Shown: positions 48,494 to 56,859 of the stretch, piece by piece | How positions within the stretch are numbered: position 1 is the first letter of the stretch | Layout of the letters: the number at the start of each line of letters is the position of its first letter | Source: GCA-020343675 sp964462945 | GTDB taxonomy: Bacteria; Planctomycetota; Phycisphaerae; Sedimentisphaerales; Anaerobacaceae | Direction of reading: 5' to 3' | NCBI GenBank assembly: GCA_964462945.1 | Contig: CAYWZW010000026.1 | Location: 1-61,415, forward strand | Length of the DNA stretch: 61,415 nucleotides | The notes under the pieces: generated by a model | What the model was told of the DNA's origin: nothing | The model's input: only the letters and a program-made list of their open reading frames with translations | Databases searched by the model: none | Program-made: the position numbers and the translations under genes

Positions 48494-49504
48494 TTAACTT
48501 GCACTATCAACCAATACCTCTTGCTGCTCATTAGCTTCAAGAGACAACGGAATCTCAAATGATACGTTTGCACCTATATCAGGATTGTTTTCAGCCCAGA
48601 TGCGGCCTTTGTGAGCGGCTATAATCTCTCGACAAATCGACAATCCTAATCCAGTACCACCAGCACTGGTATTGTTTTTGCTTGACTGAACAAACTTGTC
48701 GAAAACATTTTCCAATTCGTTTTCAGGAATACCTGTGCCTTGGTCTCGGACTGAAACCACTATCGAACCGGCTTTCTTGAACGAGATAACGTCGATCGTT
48801 CCACCTGCTGGCGAAAATTTAATGGCATTGTTCAATAAGTTGCGGAGTACTTGTTTTATCTTATCGGCCTCGAGCATAATTTCTTCGTTGGATTCGAGAT
48901 GTTCGCACCGAATAGTCTGATTGCGTTGTAATGCCAGCACGCTGTTCTCTTCCCTCACACTGTCAATCAGTGAATTAAGGTTTGCCGGCCTAAACCTAAA
49001 CTCGATCTTCCCAGATTCCAGCTTGGCCAAATCAAGCAGGTCATTCAATAACATCAGCAATGCCTCTCCGCTCTGCCGAATCTTCTGGAAATAGTTGAGT
49101 AACTTATCAGGACTGGCGGTGGCGTGTTTTTTTATACCGAAAGAGGCAAAACTGAGGATGCCATGCATCGGAGTACGCAGTTCATGCGATACATTGCTTA
49201 AAAAAGTGCTCTTTGAATTGTTGGCGGCTTCAGCCATCTTTTTAGCTTCCTGCAACTCAATTGTACGTTCTTTCAACCTATCCCGAGCGTAAAGTGCTAT
49301 GGCTAACGCAACGATCATAGGCACGGTGATAAATCTTTCGATCGCCCAAGTTTCTCCCGTGGTCATTTCAGCAATTGTCTTGCCCAATTCTAAAACTTTT
49401 ACCAGAACAACAGCCTGCAAGGTAATAATGCCAACCGCAACAAAGTCTTTAAATGAAGTTGTTCTTATCCAGTTTTTATATATAGAAATGGTTTTACCGT
49501 TCAT
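48494..49504 (-). CDS. sensor histidine kinase
   Basis: 336 residues. Two transmembrane helices (about 21-40 and 57-74) enclose a short periplasmic loop. The H box is SNVSHELRTPMHG (His107), the N box LRNLLNNAIKFSPAG, G1 VRDQGTGIP and G2 GTGLGLSI. It autophosphorylates and passes phosphate to a response regulator, probably the one encoded next. The ATG at 49504 with AAGG about 10 nt upstream is chosen; a TTG at 49558 extends the frame. The gene is AT-richer than the core. Confidence 0.9.
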   Translation of the reverse strand: MNGKTISIYKNWIRTTSFKDFVAVGIITLQAVVLVKVLELGKTIAEMTTGETWAIERFITVPMIVALAIALYARDRLKERTIELQEAKKMAEAANNSKSTFLSNVSHELRTPMHGILSFASFGIKKHATASPDKLLNYFQKIRQSGEALLMLLNDLLDLAKLESGKIEFRFRPANLNSLIDSVREENSVLALQRNQTIRCEHLESNEEIMLEADKIKQVLRNLLNNAIKFSPAGGTIDVISFKKAGSIVVSVRDQGTGIPENELENVFDKFVQSSKNNTSAGGTGLGLSICREIIAAHKGRIWAENNPDIGANVSFEIPLSLEANEQQEVLVDSAS

Positions 49505-49560
49505 CTTCAGTACCTTCTTTCTGACCAAGTACAACAACACAACCACACATCCAGACAATT

Positions 49561-49908
49561 TCAGAAAAGCCGTCGATCCCCAGCATGGCTGCTCGCGGTT
49601 ATTCTTCTTGCCATCGCTTCACGATGAAGCGTACACCCTGGTCTTCGACAGTGACCATTTTCCGGCACGCTATCATAGTGGTAGTTGCCGCTGGCCTTAA
49701 ACTCAAAACTATTGGCGACGACTGCGCTATAGACATCGCCGTTGGCATGAAGAACGACATCCGCTTTGCCATTCTGCGCTTCTTTGTTCAGACCGTGCCA
49801 AACATTCTGTTGACAACGTCCAGAAAGAGCGACGTATCGGACGTGGCTACATAAGTTAACTCTTCTGAAGCCGTATCTTAGCCCCGCGTTGCCTATATCG
49901 GTCAGCAA
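49561..49908 (-). pseudogene. remnant of a DUF7305-like protein C-terminus
   Basis: The readable part (NGDVYSAVVANSFEFKASGN followed by YHYDSVPE) resembles the end of beta-helical DUF7305-type proteins found near pilus-assembly genes ('G.fYGAVVA.S....GsG.fHYDe'). The flanking residues do not fit any family and there is no ribosome site. It is probably a decayed fragment; evidence is thin. Confidence 0.3.
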
Positions 49909-50035
49909 GGGAAAGGATATAAGAAAGTCAGCAAATGGAGGGCAAAAAATACGTATTACTACGTAGTCGGCCGTCGATTAGGACATTCTCCTTTTCCGTT
50001 TCTTGGGCGGTCTGCCTCTTGGGTTGAGGGTGCTT

Positions 50036-50267
50036 TGGAATAAGAGGGAGTCCGGGAGCTTGAAACCGCAATTTGCGACCTCAAACACAGGGCGCGGAGG
50101 CAGGCGTTACAAGCCCTATGTCTTCACTGAGCACGGAGCAATCGTGGCCGCAGGCGTGCTGAGCTCTGAGCGGACGATTCAGGCCCGTATTTACGTGGTC
50201 AGGACCTTTCTGCTGGAAGCCCTTGAGGCGAAAAACGCGGATGCCAGGGCGGCAAATTGTGTGGGCG
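50036..50267 (+). pseudogene. ORF6N-domain gene fragment
   Basis: The frame reads SLKPQFATSNTGRGGRRYKP, then YVFTEHGAIVAAGVLSSERT and IQARIYVVRTFLLEALEA. This is the central part of the ORF6N domain, a DNA-binding module of phage and mobile-element proteins. The N-terminus is lost and the frame runs into the 3' end of the convergent prepilin-type gene. It marks mobile-element debris in this island. Confidence 0.7.
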
Positions 50268-50271
50268 GCAG

Positions 50272-51036
50272 TTATCTATCGCGCCACATATCCATGGTCA
50301 TGTCTTCGGCCCTGACGTATTCGGAGTGCCAGTCCACAAACAAGGCGTTGCAGCCTTTCGCGTGGCGCTGACGAGCAACGCGCCGTCCGTCGTTGATATC
50401 GTGGCTTTCCGAGTCCGGCAGATGCGTACGAATAAAAATATCACAGCGTATGATTTCCCGGCTGGTTTCGCTTTCAATGATAGGGCGCCAATCGCCATCC
50501 TCGTTGTCCGCCATATAAACTGTCTGTGCCGGTCTCCTGAATACCGAAAGTTTGGTGGGCCTTCCAATACTGGTTCCCTGGTTGTCGGTGCGGCTTGAAA
50601 ACGTCCAGTCGTTGAGCACGTAACAGACCGTCTGTCTGGAATTGGGAACGCCGTACAAGCCAAAACCAATCGTCGGGAAGCTTTTGCAGCGGTAAATCTT
50701 GACGCTTTTGTAATCGCCTTTGTTGTGCCTTTGGCCCACGTAAGGCAGAAACTGCATGAACCAGATGGGATTGCTGCCCGTGGAGCCGCGAGGGATGTAC
50801 CACTCATTGTCCTGGGCGTAGAGCGAGGCCGCTACGCCGATCTGTCGAAGATTACTCAGACACGTTGTGCCTTGTGCCTGTTTCTTGACCCTTTGCAAGG
50901 CCGGCATCAATATCCCCATCAGCAGCGCAATGATGGCGATAACCACCAGCAGCTCGATCAACGTAAACCCGCCACTCGCCCGCCATCCGCGTGGCGGGTA
51001 AATGCGGCGGGTAAAGCCTCTGTCGTGCCGGACCAT
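50272..51036 (-). CDS. prepilin-type N-terminal cleavage/methylation protein
   Basis: 254 residues. SGGFTLIELLVVIAIIALLMGILMPAL is the type IV prepilin signal after a long basic leader (about 22 residues). The C-terminus (RQRHAKGCNALFVDWHSEYV...MWRDR) is the subfamily tail that also survives as a fragment at 47795. AAGGA lies upstream of the ATG. It probably is a pseudopilin-like surface protein; multiple paralogues are expected in planctomycetes. Confidence 0.87.
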   Translation of the reverse strand: MVRHDRGFTRRIYPPRGWRASGGFTLIELLVVIAIIALLMGILMPALQRVKKQAQGTTCLSNLRQIGVAASLYAQDNEWYIPRGSTGSNPIWFMQFLPYVGQRHNKGDYKSVKIYRCKSFPTIGFGLYGVPNSRQTVCYVLNDWTFSSRTDNQGTSIGRPTKLSVFRRPAQTVYMADNEDGDWRPIIESETSREIIRCDIFIRTHLPDSESHDINDGRRVARQRHAKGCNALFVDWHSEYVRAEDMTMDMWRDR

Positions 51037-51138
51037 AAGCCATCCTTCCTCGTATGATACTGCAACACTATCATTCTACGCCTTGCGGCCGGAACGTCAA
51101 GAGGAATTTGATTCTGCAGGAGCCGGCGCGGCTGCGGC

Positions 51139-51627
51139 TCACATTCCCATGCCGGAAACAACTGCCTCAAAGACCATGGTATCGCCTACGACCCCCTGCA
51201 CGCTTGTTGTAACGTGCGTTGTGTCTCTCCTTCGCTTGTATTTGGTGATGTGGCCGAGCAGATATAATCTCTGACCGGGCTCGACGATAGAGCGGAACTT
51301 CGCCGCCTCGATACCGGCAAAGCCGATGAATCCCTGCTCGTTATAAACCTGCTTGAGAAAGAAGCTCGAAAGCTGGGCGCCCGCCTCGACCATTATCACG
51401 CCGGGCATCAGCGGCCGGCCCGGAATGTGGCCGCGAATCCAGAATTCCCTCTCCGTTACGTCCTTATAGCCCAGAATTTGAGATTTCTCCTTGTCGTACC
51501 AGAGGATGCCATCGAGCTGCTGCATCTCAAATCGCTGGGGATTTGCCCGGCAAATCGCCTCTTTGTCAAAGACAGGCGGTGCTTCGAGGTCTATCTGCGA
51601 TAAATCAAACAACAAGGGAGGCGGCAT
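51139..51627 (-). CDS. FabZ-like 3-hydroxyacyl-ACP dehydratase
   Basis: 162 residues, hot-dog fold. The active-site motif GHIPGRPLMPGVIMVEAGAQ supplies His67 and Glu81. The sequence has an N-terminal extension and diverges from canonical FabZ in its first 45 residues, as in planctomycetal paralogues. It dehydrates 3-hydroxyacyl-ACP in fatty-acid or related lipid synthesis. GGAG lies 6 nt upstream of the ATG. No other fab gene is adjacent, so it may be a secondary copy. Confidence 0.87.
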   Translation of the reverse strand: MPPPLLFDLSQIDLEAPPVFDKEAICRANPQRFEMQQLDGILWYDKEKSQILGYKDVTEREFWIRGHIPGRPLMPGVIMVEAGAQLSSFFLKQVYNEQGFIGFAGIEAAKFRSIVEPGQRLYLLGHITKYKRRRDTTHVTTSVQGVVGDTMVFEAVVSGMGM

Positions 51628-51772
51628 TGCTCACTCCAAAAGAAAGACTCCGCACTCGCGCACTGCGTGGTGTTTCACAACTTTTGTACAAATACCCAAC
51701 ACACGTGGCCTCCGCGCCCAGCACGCCACGTGCTACGGGACTCAACAAGCACTTGCAGATAACTGCAACCGT

Positions 51773-51946
51773 CTAATCGGTTGATCTGATCTCAAGAATG
51801 CGGCTGCGAACAATCTGGGCCGCCTGCTTGATTTTCTGCATTTGCTTGCGAACTCGTGTCCCTGCTGCTTTGTTGCCGCCTTCAGCTTTGTTGATGTCGG
51901 CTTCAGTTTCAGCCACCATCACTTTTAGAGCTTCATATTCTTGCAT
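51773..51946 (-). CDS. Hc1-like small histone protein
   Basis: 57 residues. The sequence EADINKAEGGNKAAGTRVRKQMQKIKQAAQIVR parallels the N-terminal helical domain of chlamydial histone Hc1 and related small bacterial proteins ('KA..GNKAAG.RVRK.m..IK..A...R'). The lysine-rich C-terminal tail of Hc1 is absent. It is likely a nucleoid-associated protein that helps compact DNA, a feature of planctomycetes and chlamydiae. The ATG at 51946 has GGAG 8 nt upstream; an earlier ATG (51994) lacks support. Confidence 0.75.
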   Translation of the reverse strand: MQEYEALKVMVAETEADINKAEGGNKAAGTRVRKQMQKIKQAAQIVRSRILEIRSTD

Positions 51947-52061
51947 CAAAATAATCTCCACTTTGCGACCTTCAGAATAGTAAGAGCAGACCAAAAATCA
52001 CCACGAACTTAACGGGCTGAACCTGCTTTGTCAAAAAAAAATGCCATTTTCTTAAAAAAAA

Positions 52062-52547
52062 TCAACATTTTTTTCCTGCCAGTTTGTTGGTCAGTTCGGC
52101 AATTCGCCGGCCGCGGCGAGTGCACTGCCGCTCAACCCGCTCATCCGGTTTGCCAATGGAAACAGGCCCATAGTGGTCGCCCTTGGGGTCGCCCTGAACG
52201 ATACAGCCGGCTATGAGCATGGCTTCAATTATGCCCATGATTGTGGTTTCATTTCCACCGCCGATATTGGCCGCGCTGGTAAATGCCGCCCCCACTTTGC
52301 CGTCGAGTTTGCCATGGAAGCTGACCGTGTCGTCGAACATCTGCTTGATGGGGCCGGCCATCTGGCCATAGTACGTGGGTGAACCCACCACGATCGCATC
52401 GTAATCGAGCAAGTCTTCGGCCTTGACATCACTGACGGACTTGCACTCGGTCGGCAGCCCGGCCTCATTCATAGCCTGGGCGATTGTTTCTGCCATTTTT
52501 TTCGTATTTCCGCTTCTCGAATGATATATGACTATTCCCTTGGCCAT
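52062..52547 (-). CDS. flavodoxin-family protein
   Basis: 161 residues. HSRSGNTKKMAETIAQAM is the FMN-phosphate-binding loop; VVGSPTYYGQMAGPIKQMFD and SAANIGGGNETTI follow as in flavodoxin/WrbA-type NAD(P)H:quinone oxidoreductases. It probably carries one or two electrons via FMN in the cytoplasm. AAGGGA lies before the ATG. Flavodoxin and the ferredoxin at 43.99 kb both fit an anaerobic redox metabolism. Confidence 0.88.
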   Translation of the reverse strand: MAKGIVIYHSRSGNTKKMAETIAQAMNEAGLPTECKSVSDVKAEDLLDYDAIVVGSPTYYGQMAGPIKQMFDDTVSFHGKLDGKVGAAFTSAANIGGGNETTIMGIIEAMLIAGCIVQGDPKGDHYGPVSIGKPDERVERQCTRRGRRIAELTNKLAGKKC

Positions 52548-52619
52548 TGCTGATCCCTTACTTTGTCTTTTTTGTCTCTCTAACGAGTTTTGTAGAACGC
52601 CGGAGGTAGTACGGTCTTC

Positions 52620-54164
52620 TCAGCGGCGCAGATACTCGAGCTTGTCCGGCAGGGGGATATTGTTGCCGAAGTTGTCCTCGCCATACCCGGACTCGGCCAG
52701 CAGCTTGATGTCGGCCAGAACGCGCTTGTCGCCGATAAACTTTGCGGTCAAGCTGGCTTCCACATCGATCTTACCCATCGCCAGCAGCCCGGTCATCACG
52801 TCAACGACCCTCTCCAGCACGGTTGCCTGCTGGCCGGCAGGCACTTGCGGCAATTGCAGAGGCTGCTCGTACAGGATGAGCCTGCTGCGTCCGGCCAGCG
52901 TCAGCACGATGCGCCGGATCACGGCCTCCATGTCCTCGCTGCGACCGTTCTCTTTCTGCACAAGGCCCAGCCGGACCACCTCGGCGGCCAGCCACCGTCT
53001 TTTCTGCGCGTTGATCTTTTCGTTGGCTCGGAAAAGGTCCAGCGGCGAGCCGGCATCGTAAAGCTCGTCGTCCAGCGCCATCTGAACTTTGCTTCCATAG
53101 TGCCGGACGAGCTTGGCAATCAGCGTGGACGGGCGCACGTGAAAACCGCGATACGGAGGCACGGGAACCTCAATCTGGCCGACTTCAGCATAGCGTTTAA
53201 GCATCGTTCGGCACAGATTCTCCGTACAGTCGATGTAAAGACTTATGTGAGTGATCGAGTACTTCATCAGGACGTCCAGAAGTGCTTTGCCCTCGACCAG
53301 GGGCGGCAGCCGGTCCGGCGAATCGCATGGCCGCTTGTTCACGTGGCGCTCATAGTGATGAACGAACAATGTAGCCGTCCTGAGCAGGTGAAACACAACA
53401 CTTATGTGCCCGCGCAGGACAGGCAGGTCCGTGTCGAGCTCTTCGGCTTCGGTGCCCGAGACGTATGTGTCGTACAGCGACTGAAGGGTGTGGAACCGCA
53501 GCTCGAGACTTCGCAACTGTGTTTCGCTGACCGCGTCCTGAACGTATGATGCGTATTGTGCGGGTCTGGCCCGGCTGGCGGCACGGACATCTTTGCTTTC
53601 GGCAGCTAAGTTCAGGAAGGCGGTGGTCAATAGAGTAACTGTCTCTGCGACCGTTTCAATCCTGTGCGTTATGCAGCCGCGGGGCAGTTGACCGGGGGGA
53701 AGCGCTTCGCTGTATGATTTCTCACGCGGCGTTTCCGGCGGAATGCACAGGCCAAGCTGCTGGGCCTTGGCCATCATTAGGTTTGCTGCTCGCCGCAGCA
53801 CATCGGCCGTGAATGCAAGCGTCTCGTCCGTGGCCTGGACAAAATCCTGCTCAATCGGCAAGAGGCGGTAAGCCGGCAAAGAGTATCGAATGTGGAGTAT
53901 CTCATAGCTGGCGTCGGAAAAATGCTTCATCGCCGCCGTCAGCGACCGGAAGCCGCACCATTGGCAGTTGTTGCGCGCTCCGCACGCGTCGAGAAGCTCC
54001 TCGATCTGCGTCGATTGCGACAGCAGCTCGCCCATCATGGGACGTATCATGATTTCGCCGCCCGATTGGCATTGGGACAGATGCTTTACAAGACCCAATA
54101 ACGTCCGGGCGCGTTTTGCGATTAGCGTGCGAAAAACTTCGTCGGGCACAGGTGTCGAAGCCAT
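52620..54164 (-). CDS. large protein with an HPr-like phosphocarrier domain
   Basis: 514 residues, mostly helical, of unknown overall function. Near residue 340 is GFHVRPSTLIAKLVRHYGSK, which matches the HPr active-site pattern (G-x-His-x-Arg-Pro), with His342 as the possible phosphorylation site. AGSPLDLFRANEKI follows like the HPr regulatory-serine region, and a helical segment ends the domain. Cysteines in NNCQWC (67-70) near the N-terminus could bind a metal. No PTS enzyme I is adjacent. It is followed by a flavodoxin and preceded by the LolA-like gene (2 nt gap), so it is likely cotranscribed with that gene. Confidence 0.65.
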   Translation of the reverse strand: MASTPVPDEVFRTLIAKRARTLLGLVKHLSQCQSGGEIMIRPMMGELLSQSTQIEELLDACGARNNCQWCGFRSLTAAMKHFSDASYEILHIRYSLPAYRLLPIEQDFVQATDETLAFTADVLRRAANLMMAKAQQLGLCIPPETPREKSYSEALPPGQLPRGCITHRIETVAETVTLLTTAFLNLAAESKDVRAASRARPAQYASYVQDAVSETQLRSLELRFHTLQSLYDTYVSGTEAEELDTDLPVLRGHISVVFHLLRTATLFVHHYERHVNKRPCDSPDRLPPLVEGKALLDVLMKYSITHISLYIDCTENLCRTMLKRYAEVGQIEVPVPPYRGFHVRPSTLIAKLVRHYGSKVQMALDDELYDAGSPLDLFRANEKINAQKRRWLAAEVVRLGLVQKENGRSEDMEAVIRRIVLTLAGRSRLILYEQPLQLPQVPAGQQATVLERVVDVMTGLLAMGKIDVEASLTAKFIGDKRVLADIKLLAESGYGEDNFGNNIPLPDKLEYLRR

Positions 54165-54166
54165 AA

Positions 54167-55036
54167 TTATTGCTGCGAGTTCTTCTTCTGAAGGGGGGTG
54201 ATTTCCGGCTCGCCGAAACCTTTGGGTATCTTGAACTCGAAAGCCGTTTTGTCCACGCCTTTGTTCACCTTCGGCTTGAGGAATTTTATCTCTTGAATGT
54301 CCCCAAACGGAGGTTCCGGCTCGGTTTTGACGGCGACCACTCTTGCCGGCAGTCCTGATTTCTCATCAATCCAAAAATCTATTGAAACATAGTCATCTTT
54401 ATAAATCGAATTCGGCTTAACTTTCAAATGCACTTGAATGAAATCTTCCGGCTTGCCCTTTTCGGGCTCGACCAGGGTTACCTCAAACTCTTTCTTCAGG
54501 TCCTCTGTTTTGGAAAAGCCGAGCATCGGCAGATTTCTGCTCGCCAGGTCGAAGATGTCTGCCGACGTGTTCGGGTCGTTCGGCTCGGCCAACTGGTAGT
54601 ACTTTACTTCTTCGATTTGATAGTCCAGATGCACGAGCCATATCCCTTTGAGCTGTTGGCCCGGGTGGGGCAGCCTGGCGCCGTCAAGCACGATGTATTG
54701 TTCGACGTACTTTTGTTCTTTTTCATCTTCCTGTTTGCGTGTATTGAAATTGACCCGCATCGCGGCTGTCCCGCCGGACCGGGCGTAGTACAAAACGCCT
54801 TTGTTCAGCGATTCTGATTGGAGCAGCGGCTGAGTGAACTTGTATTCAATCTCGGCCTCGTAGCTCTTGAGCTCAGAGGTCGTCTTGTTCAATCGTTCCA
54901 GGACTGCATCGACCGGCTCAACGGCTGCCTTTTCCTGCGGGGGCGCCTGCGGATCTTCCGTACACCCGGAGGCCCAGCAGACGCGTGCCGCCCACGACAG
55001 CACGAAGATTACCTTGATTATCGTCTTGTGGCTCAT
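54167..55036 (-). CDS. LolA-like (RseB/LolB-fold) lipoprotein
   Basis: 289 residues. The signal sequence ends WASGC (Cys25), a plausible lipobox. The body (LERLNKTTSELKSYEAEIEYKFTQPLL...GVLYYARSGG...) matches outer-membrane-lipoprotein-carrier-like folds. The C-terminal FKIPKGFGEPEITPL is typical of this family. It may shuttle lipids or lipoproteins, or sense them. Its start overlaps the HAD gene by 4 nt (ATGA-type junction). Confidence 0.78.
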   Translation of the reverse strand: MSHKTIIKVIFVLSWAARVCWASGCTEDPQAPPQEKAAVEPVDAVLERLNKTTSELKSYEAEIEYKFTQPLLQSESLNKGVLYYARSGGTAAMRVNFNTRKQEDEKEQKYVEQYIVLDGARLPHPGQQLKGIWLVHLDYQIEEVKYYQLAEPNDPNTSADIFDLASRNLPMLGFSKTEDLKKEFEVTLVEPEKGKPEDFIQVHLKVKPNSIYKDDYVSIDFWIDEKSGLPARVVAVKTEPEPPFGDIQEIKFLKPKVNKGVDKTAFEFKIPKGFGEPEITPLQKKNSQQ

Positions 55037-55659
55037 TGGTCTGTCTTTTCCTCATTCTCTATGTGCGACACTCTGTTTTTGTTTGCGATAATTTCGATGA
55101 TTTGGCTTATATTCTCGATGCAAAAGTCCGCGTGTTTGGCAAACTCGGCGGCCCGGCTGTGATTGGCCAGAAGCACCGCGACCGCCCCGGCGGCCTTTGC
55201 ACAGAGCAGATCAAACAAATAATCCCCCGCCAGCAGGGTCTCCTGGGGCGCCACGCCGAATTGCCGGCACAACTGCAAAACGCCGAACGCATCGGGTTTT
55301 ACAGGCCCCTCGTCCCGGCCGACAACGGCGTCGAACTCCAAGTTGTGTTTGCGAGCGATGGCGAAGGCGTTGCTGGCCTTGTTGCGGGTCAGAATCCCGA
55401 CGCGGATTCCTTCCGCTCGCAGCGCCCAGAGCGTTTCTTTGGCGCCGGGATTGAGCTGGGAGGCCGTTACCGCTTCCTGCTCGTGCCGATGGAGTATGTC
55501 CTCCGCGTGCCGGCGCTGTTGCGGCGTCATTTTTTCCAGGGACTCCAAAATCGGCCCCGAGTCTTTGGCTAATCCGATTTCTTCCCGGATGGCATCGAAG
55601 TCGAAATAGGGCTGCGTTATGGTCCCGTCCAGGTCAAGTATCACTGCTCTTATTGCCAT
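55033..55659 (-). CDS. HAD-family hydrolase (phosphatase)
   Basis: 208 residues. Motif I is DLDGTITQP (nucleophile Asp9, acid/base Asp11); motif II is ILTRN; motif III Lys is in GPVKPD; motif IV is GDYLFDLL. It resembles phosphoglycolate-phosphatase-like subfamily IA enzymes with a small helical cap. The ATG at 55659 is chosen because the conserved fold starts here; a TTG at 55734 has no ribosome site, and the site for 55659 is weak too (GAGAGG 14 nt away). It leads the operon with the LolA-like and HPr-like genes. Confidence 0.88.
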   Translation of the reverse strand: MAIRAVILDLDGTITQPYFDFDAIREEIGLAKDSGPILESLEKMTPQQRRHAEDILHRHEQEAVTASQLNPGAKETLWALRAEGIRVGILTRNKASNAFAIARKHNLEFDAVVGRDEGPVKPDAFGVLQLCRQFGVAPQETLLAGDYLFDLLCAKAAGAVAVLLANHSRAAEFAKHADFCIENISQIIEIIANKNRVSHIENEEKTDQ

Positions 55660-55773
55660 AATGTTCGATTCGTACCTCTCGATGCTCGCTTCCGGCTCCT
55701 CGATGATCGGGGCGCGACGAGCATCCAGAATCAAGGGCTGCTCTTGCCGGAACGTCGAATAATCTTGTCACTA

Positions 55774-56679
55774 CTATGAGGTATTTGTGGTTCGCTCTTT
55801 AGATTTCTTGCGCAGCAGCTCGATGAGATGTCGCCCGGCCTGGCTTAGGATTTTGCCTTTCCGGACAACTATTCCGGTTGGCCTGACAAATTTTTCGTTC
55901 GAGAAGCTGACTGCTTTTATGGTGCCACCGTTCACTTCCTGGAGTATGGCGCTCTGGGGCAGTATGCTTATCCCCGAGTTCAATTCTACCGCGCGTTTTA
56001 CCGTTTCAATATTATCAAATTCCATAACCGGCCGAATAACGACATTATAACGTTCCAGAATACTGTCTGTCCACGCCCGCGTGGGAACATCCTTCTCAAA
56101 GGCGATGAATCGTTCGAATTGCAGCCTGTGGATATCGACCTTTGATTCGTAGGCCAGCGGATGTGCGGGGCTGCACGCCACAACCAGCAGCTCATCCTCG
56201 AAGTCGTACACATCGAGTCTTTTGTCTCTCTTGGGAACAGCGACCAGACCGATGTCCACGTCACCAGACAAAACCAATTCGTAAATCCTGGCGGCGCTCA
56301 GATACTCAATGTGGACATGAACATCGGGATAACTGGCCATGAATCTCTTGACGTAGTCGGGCAGCGTATGCATGCCGATGCTGAAAATCGCCGCCACGTT
56401 GATCCTGCTCGTGGACGATCGTCGCAGGGCGTTTAGCTCATGCTTGGCCTGCTCATATCGGTCAAGCATGTCTCTTGACGCTTCGTAGAGCAACTGGCCC
56501 GCTTTTGTAAGCTCGATGGGTCTTTTCTTTCGACTGACGAGCTGGCACTTGTGCACAAGCTCGAGCTGGGCAAGCTGTTGCGAGACGGCAGACTGACTCA
56601 GGAGGTGCTTCTCAGCGGTTCTTGAGAAGCTTCGCAACTCGGCCAGATCGCAGAATACCCTTAGCATTTCCAGGTGCAT
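55774..56679 (-). CDS. LysR-family transcriptional regulator
   Basis: 301 residues. The winged helix is residues 1-60 (LRVFCDLAELRSFSRTAEKHLLSQSAVSQQLAQLE) and the periplasmic-binding-like co-inducer domain is about 90-295. The sequence is closest in feel to CysB/CysL/YtlI-type regulators. It is divergent from gdhA with 180 bp between start codons, so it may control gdhA and itself. A pair of similar inverted 18-mers in that gap are candidate operators. Confidence 0.9.
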   Translation of the reverse strand: MHLEMLRVFCDLAELRSFSRTAEKHLLSQSAVSQQLAQLELVHKCQLVSRKKRPIELTKAGQLLYEASRDMLDRYEQAKHELNALRRSSTSRINVAAIFSIGMHTLPDYVKRFMASYPDVHVHIEYLSAARIYELVLSGDVDIGLVAVPKRDKRLDVYDFEDELLVVACSPAHPLAYESKVDIHRLQFERFIAFEKDVPTRAWTDSILERYNVVIRPVMEFDNIETVKRAVELNSGISILPQSAILQEVNGGTIKAVSFSNEKFVRPTGIVVRKGKILSQAGRHLIELLRKKSKERTTNTS

Positions 56680-56697
56680 TATAAGCTTCCCTAATAA
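56680..56697. promoter_or_regulatory. candidate LysR operator half 1
   Basis: TATAAGCTTCCCTAATAA abuts the lysR start. It matches 13 of 18 positions of the reverse complement of 56794-56811. LysR proteins often bind two such sites. Confidence 0.35.
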
Positions 56698-56793
56698 AAC
56701 CTATTACCATTTAAGTCTTGTGCTGCAACAAACAGCCATTTATCCTAATGATCTTGGACAGTCTGCCATGTAAAGGGCAGCAATGTGATTCTG

Positions 56794-56811
56794 TTATTAG
56801 CTTAACTTATT
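56794..56811. promoter_or_regulatory. candidate LysR operator half 2
   Basis: TTATTAGCTTAACTTATT lies 48 nt before the gdhA ATG at 56860, inverted relative to the element beside lysR. Confidence 0.35.
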
Positions 56812-56859
56812 GTAACCGACGGCGACAACACAAATTTCTATTTTTTGGAGATTAGTTTA

